Positions 6,629 to 7,912 of a stretch of 7,912 bases of DNA are shown here, one piece after another (position 1 is the stretch's first letter; each line of letters starts with the position of its first letter). Both the position numbers and the translations under genes were made by a program. A model generated the notes under the pieces. The model was not told where the DNA came from. It saw nothing but the letters and a program-made list of their open reading frames with translations, and did no database searches. Source of the DNA: Klebsiella pneumoniae (GTDB lineage: Bacteria; Pseudomonadota; Gammaproteobacteria; Pseudomonadales; Azotimanducaceae); contig CAMDVY010000127.1 of assembly GCA_945878745.1 (NCBI GenBank), forward strand, positions 1 to 7,912, written 5' to 3'.

Positions 6629-6767
6629 CTGTGCTAGGTTTTGTAACAAGCCGCATCAGTGACCCCGACATGCAGTCAACTCAGCGTCCGCCATGGAAAT
6701 CCAACCAGGACCGTCGTCAGGTCGGCTTTGGTTCGATGTGGGTACCCCTCCTTGTGTAATCCTCGTA

Positions 6768-7912
6768 GTGGATCTCTCTCTCAGTTCTGAACAACAACAG
6801 CTGGTTGATCTCGTGCGCAAGTTTGTGCATGAGGAGATCGTTCCACTCGAGCTGAATCTGGACCCGGATGCGGACGAGCTGGAGCCTGCCGACAGGGCTC
6901 GTCTCATTGAACACACCAAGGCGATGGGTCTGTATGGCCTAGATATTCCCGTTGCCTACGGCGGTCCGGATATCGACCTGGTGACGAGGACACTGCTCGC
7001 CATCGAAATGAGTCAGCATCGAGCCGGGCTCTACGCACCTTGTTCTGGGGTATTCGGCGGAGCAGGGCTGGCTCAGCTGTTCGAAGCGAGTGAACAGCAG
7101 AAAGAAAAGTATCTGCACCCGGTGTTGCGGGGTGAGAAGCGTGGCTTTTTCGGGTTGACAGAGCCCTCAGGCGGCAGCGATCCGGCGCGCGCAATTCGTA
7201 CCCGTGCAGTGCGTGATGGTGATCACTGGGTTATCAATGGCAGCAAGATATTCATCAGCGGTGCCGACAAAGCCCAGTTTGGTCTCGTGTTTGCGAGAAC
7301 CGAGCCGGAGAGTGGCCGCAACGGCGTAACCTGCTTCATCGTTGATACGGATACACCGGGCTTTCGGGTTCGACGTATCGTGCACACGCTGCGCAGCGCG
7401 CACTATGCTACCGAACTCACGTTCGAGGACATGCGAGTGCCGCACGAGAACATTCTCGGCAAGCTCAATGGCGGGTTTGCGATTGCCAACGCCCGGCTGA
7501 CACGCCAACGAATTCCCTATGCGGCAGGTTGCATTGGTGTTGCTGTCAAGGCGCATGCGATGGCGCTCGAATACGCGCCACAACGAGAGACCTTTGGTGC
7601 GCCGTTGTCTTCGAGACAGGCCATCCAGTGGATGCTGGTGGACAATGAACTGGATATCCGCCAGGCACGCTGGATGACGCTCGATGCCGCGGCCAGGGCA
7701 GATCGGGGAGACAATTTTCGTACTGAAGCGGCGATGGCCAAGCTGGTTGCAACCGAAGCGGCCAGCCGTGTGGTTGATCGAAGCATGCAGATTTTCGGGG
7801 GTTATGGTGTGACCAAGGATTTTCCATTCGAGCGCTGGTATCGCGAAATGCGCATTCGGAGGATTGGTGAAGGGCCGAGTGAGGTTCAGCGCCACATCAT
7901 TGCGCGTGATCT
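6768..7912 (+). CDS. Acyl-CoA dehydrogenase, FAD-dependent (3' end cut by window)
   Basis: The frame is open to the window edge, giving 381 full codons from GTG 6768; with a usual family length of about 380-400 only a few residues are missing. The enzyme oxidises an acyl-CoA to the 2-enoyl-CoA, passing electrons to ETF, and is a cytoplasmic tetramer in known members. Seen: an N-terminal helical domain beginning VDLSLSSEQQQLV; the flavin-contact motif GLTEPSGGSD with Glu132 and Asp138; HWVINGSKIFISG; RETFGAPLSSRQAIQW; IFGGYG at 342-347; and GEGPSEVQ with the catalytic base Glu368 in the place of the medium-chain enzyme's YEGTSE glutamate. GTG 6768 is chosen because family proteins typically start just before this DLSLSEEQ-like segment. 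No Shine-Dalgarno is visible, and ATG 6693 or GTG 6738 in the same frame are alternatives with non-family-like extra residues. The acyl chain specificity cannot be told. Confidence 0.92.
   Translation, partial: MDLSLSSEQQQLVDLVRKFVHEEIVPLELNLDPDADELEPADRARLIEHTKAMGLYGLDIPVAYGGPDIDLVTRTLLAIEMSQHRAGLYAPCSGVFGGAGLAQLFEASEQQKEKYLHPVLRGEKRGFFGLTEPSGGSDPARAIRTRAVRDGDHWVINGSKIFISGADKAQFGLVFARTEPESGRNGVTCFIVDTDTPGFRVRRIVHTLRSAHYATELTFEDMRVPHENILGKLNGGFAIANARLTRQRIPYAAGCIGVAVKAHAMALEYAPQRETFGAPLSSRQAIQWMLVDNELDIRQARWMTLDAAARADRGDNFRTEAAMAKLVATEAASRVVDRSMQIFGGYGVTKDFPFERWYREMRIRRIGEGPSEVQRHIIARD

Larger units (their letters stand above)
6507..6767. other. Intergenic region, 261 bases, with small dyads and no gene seen
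   Basis: No reading frame here has recognisable protein similarity or a ribosome binding site. The region holds a 7-base inverted repeat (6554-6586) and a short palindrome overlapping a weak promoter-like site (6594-6628). No T-tract terminator follows the DUF4910 gene. A GGTTCGA string at 6730-6736 resembles a tRNA T-loop but has no matching stem. The acyl-CoA dehydrogenase frame stays open back to ATG 6693, so the last 75 bases might be coding if that start is used. Confidence 0.6.

Noticed and set aside
6730..6736. GGTTCGA resembling a tRNA T-loop
   Set aside because: The flanking five bases do not pair and no acceptor, D or anticodon stem can be formed around it.
6451..6759. Small + strand open frame spanning the end of the DUF4910 gene and the gap after it
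   Set aside because: It starts inside the DUF4910 coding region in another frame, lacks a ribosome binding site and has no recognisable motif.
7167..7895. 242-codon open frame on the - strand opposite the acyl-CoA dehydrogenase
   Set aside because: The + strand frame carries all acyl-CoA dehydrogenase motifs; the antisense frame has no recognisable domain or ribosome binding site.

Overview
The window is a gene-dense stretch of a bacterial chromosome (coding on the + strand throughout, moderately GC-rich by eye, ATG/GTG starts, Shine-Dalgarno sites before some genes). The protein families and codon use suggest a proteobacterium, possibly an uncultured gammaproteobacterium, but there is no rRNA or other marker to fix the taxon. 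No tRNA, rRNA, insertion sequence, CRISPR array or phage gene was seen.

Region 1 (1-4291) looks like one operon of four tightly packed genes with gaps of 6, 15 and 5 bases. They are the C-terminal half of an amidohydrolase-2 family metal enzyme (cut by the window edge), a thiamine-diphosphate enzyme of the acetolactate-synthase/benzoylformate-decarboxylase superfamily, a 105-residue protein that I read as a GIY-YIG-like domain, and a PabB-PabC fusion that would make p-aminobenzoate from chorismate and an amino donor. The first two suggest a catabolic or carbon-carbon bond-cleaving module of unknown substrate. The small protein and the folate gene are unexpected partners.

Region 2 (4292-6506) follows a 126-base gap with a perfect TATAAT box and a good ribosome binding site. 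It holds a glucose-1-phosphate cytidylyltransferase (RfbF/DdhA type), which makes CDP-glucose for deoxysugar synthesis, and 28 bases later a DUF4910 aminopeptidase-like protein. That pairing suggests a surface-polysaccharide role. The usual next enzyme, CDP-glucose 4,6-dehydratase, is not in the window.

Region 3 (6507-7912) is a 261-base intergenic stretch with small dyads, followed by a nearly complete acyl-CoA dehydrogenase that runs off the right edge. It keeps the flavin-binding signature and the catalytic glutamate.

The most interesting item is the GIY-YIG-like small protein (2232-2549) with both signature tyrosines replaced by phenylalanine, placed between metabolic enzymes. No wholly new multi-gene system can be demonstrated from this sequence alone.
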